NCBI GenBank assembly: GCA_003167255.1
Contig: PMTR01000182.1
Location: 1 to 50,229 of the forward strand
DNA length: 50,229 bases
Source of the DNA: Bryobacterales bacterium
Lineage (GTDB): Bacteria > Acidobacteriota > Terriglobia > Bryobacterales > Bryobacteraceae
Direction: 5' to 3'
Shown here in pieces: positions 49,784-50,229 of this stretch (positions are counted from its first letter, which is position 1; each line of letters opens with the position of its first letter). The notes beneath the pieces were generated by a model. It saw only the letters and a program-made list of their open reading frames with translations, had not been told where the DNA came from and did not search any database. A program made the translations under genes and the position numbers.

Positions 49784-50229
49784 TCAGGCGGGCGGCGTTT
49801 CGCCCGTAGCAGCGGCGGGCTCGGGCGGAAATTCGCCATCCAGGCTTTCCACCAGGTCGGTCCGGCCGATGCTCTGCCACGCGGCCCGCGCCTTCGCGAC
49901 GTTCGCCGCCCGTTCGGCGCCATCGGTAATGCGGGCAAGGCGTCTGTACGTCCGACCGATTGAATAGGGTTCAGGAATGCGTTGGTAGAGCCCCAGCGCG
50001 GCTGCATATCGTTCCTTTGCTGTTGTCATCCCGCTTTGGGCAGCGGCGATGTCCCCAAGGCTCTGGATGCAATTCGCTTCGCCTAGCACATCTCCCACGC
50101 GGCGGTACAACAGCAAAGCCTCCTCGTATCGGGTTCGCGCCGTCTCGTGATCCGTACGCTGCAGCGCGATGTCCCCAAGTCTCTGGATGCAATTCGCTTC
50201 GCCTAACACCGATCCCACGCGGCGGAACA
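49784..50229 (-). CDS. TPR-repeat protein, C-terminal part only
   Basis: The window ends inside this gene; about 148 codons are visible. Two ~40-residue tetratricopeptide repeats begin GEANCIQRLGDIALQRTDHETARTRYEEALLLYRRVGDVL and continue with GEANCIQSLGDIA, the near-identical repeats typical of TPR_12 proteins. A more divergent repeat and a Pro/Glu-rich tail follow. Such repeats bind other proteins. The 5' end and any catalytic domain lie to the right. Confidence 0.9.
   Translation of the reverse strand, partial: FRRVGSVLGEANCIQRLGDIALQRTDHETARTRYEEALLLYRRVGDVLGEANCIQSLGDIAAAQSGMTTAKERYAAALGLYQRIPEPYSIGRTYRRLARITDGAERAANVAKARAAWQSIGRTDLVESLDGEFPPEPAAATGETPPA

Overview
The window looks like the chromosome of an acidobacterium close to Bryobacter/Solibacter. 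The evidence is a GC-rich sequence, an MacB/FtsX-type permease of the 'acidobacterial duplicated orphan permease' kind, a Ser/Thr kinase fused to a TolB-like propeller, many toxin-antitoxin pairs and palindromic extragenic repeats. The placement is by gene character only. The central block tRNA-Gly, dnaA, dnaN, gyrB (22909-28396) suggests that the replication origin is nearby.

Layout. (1) 1-10020 is a complete type I-C CRISPR-Cas locus read leftwards: cas5c, cas8c (with an internal cas11c start), cas7c, cas3, cas4, cas1, cas2, leader, then an array of 30 repeats and 29 spacers that runs off the left edge. cas3 lies between cas7 and cas4 instead of first. Just upstream of the cas promoter is a lone degenerate I-C repeat. 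The 12 bases that follow it, in the position of a spacer, recur beside the cas promoter, so it is a candidate crRNA-like regulator of the cas operon. (2) 10070-12440 is a toxin-antitoxin cluster: XRE regulator, Phd/VapC, a second XRE gene and HigBA. (3) 12785-22881 holds a two-domain protein of unknown role, dnaE, a GNAT-like protein, HicAB, a DUF1330 protein, the permease and a secreted protein. (4) 22909-28396 is the origin-type block. (5) 28397-32083 is a 3.7-kb insert bracketed by two copies of the gyrB 3' end (about 96% identical, nearly all differences silent). Its cargo is a predicted zinc metalloprotease fused to a dCTP deaminase, a small partner gene, and a divergent HTH regulator whose promoter carries four 16-bp operators. 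This cargo is the best candidate for an undescribed defence-like system. (6) 32519-50229 is mostly housekeeping and envelope functions: a beta-propeller protein, a GNAT acetyltransferase, the kinase, a zinc-ribbon protein, alpha-glucan phosphorylase, VapBC, a sigma-54-type activator, a transporter/acyltransferase/acyl-ACP synthetase fusion, a DUF2339 membrane protein, and the end of a TPR protein.

How the parts connect. The cas genes overlap or abut, so they should be made from one promoter at 9881-9910, and the array is read in the same direction from its own leader. Each toxin-antitoxin pair has overlapping or closely spaced genes, and several have a dyad over the promoter, as expected for self-repression. 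The insert behind gyrB looks like an integrated element that brought its own gyrB tail and left the displaced tail at its far end. No recombinase is visible in it. All function calls come from reading motifs; no database search was run.
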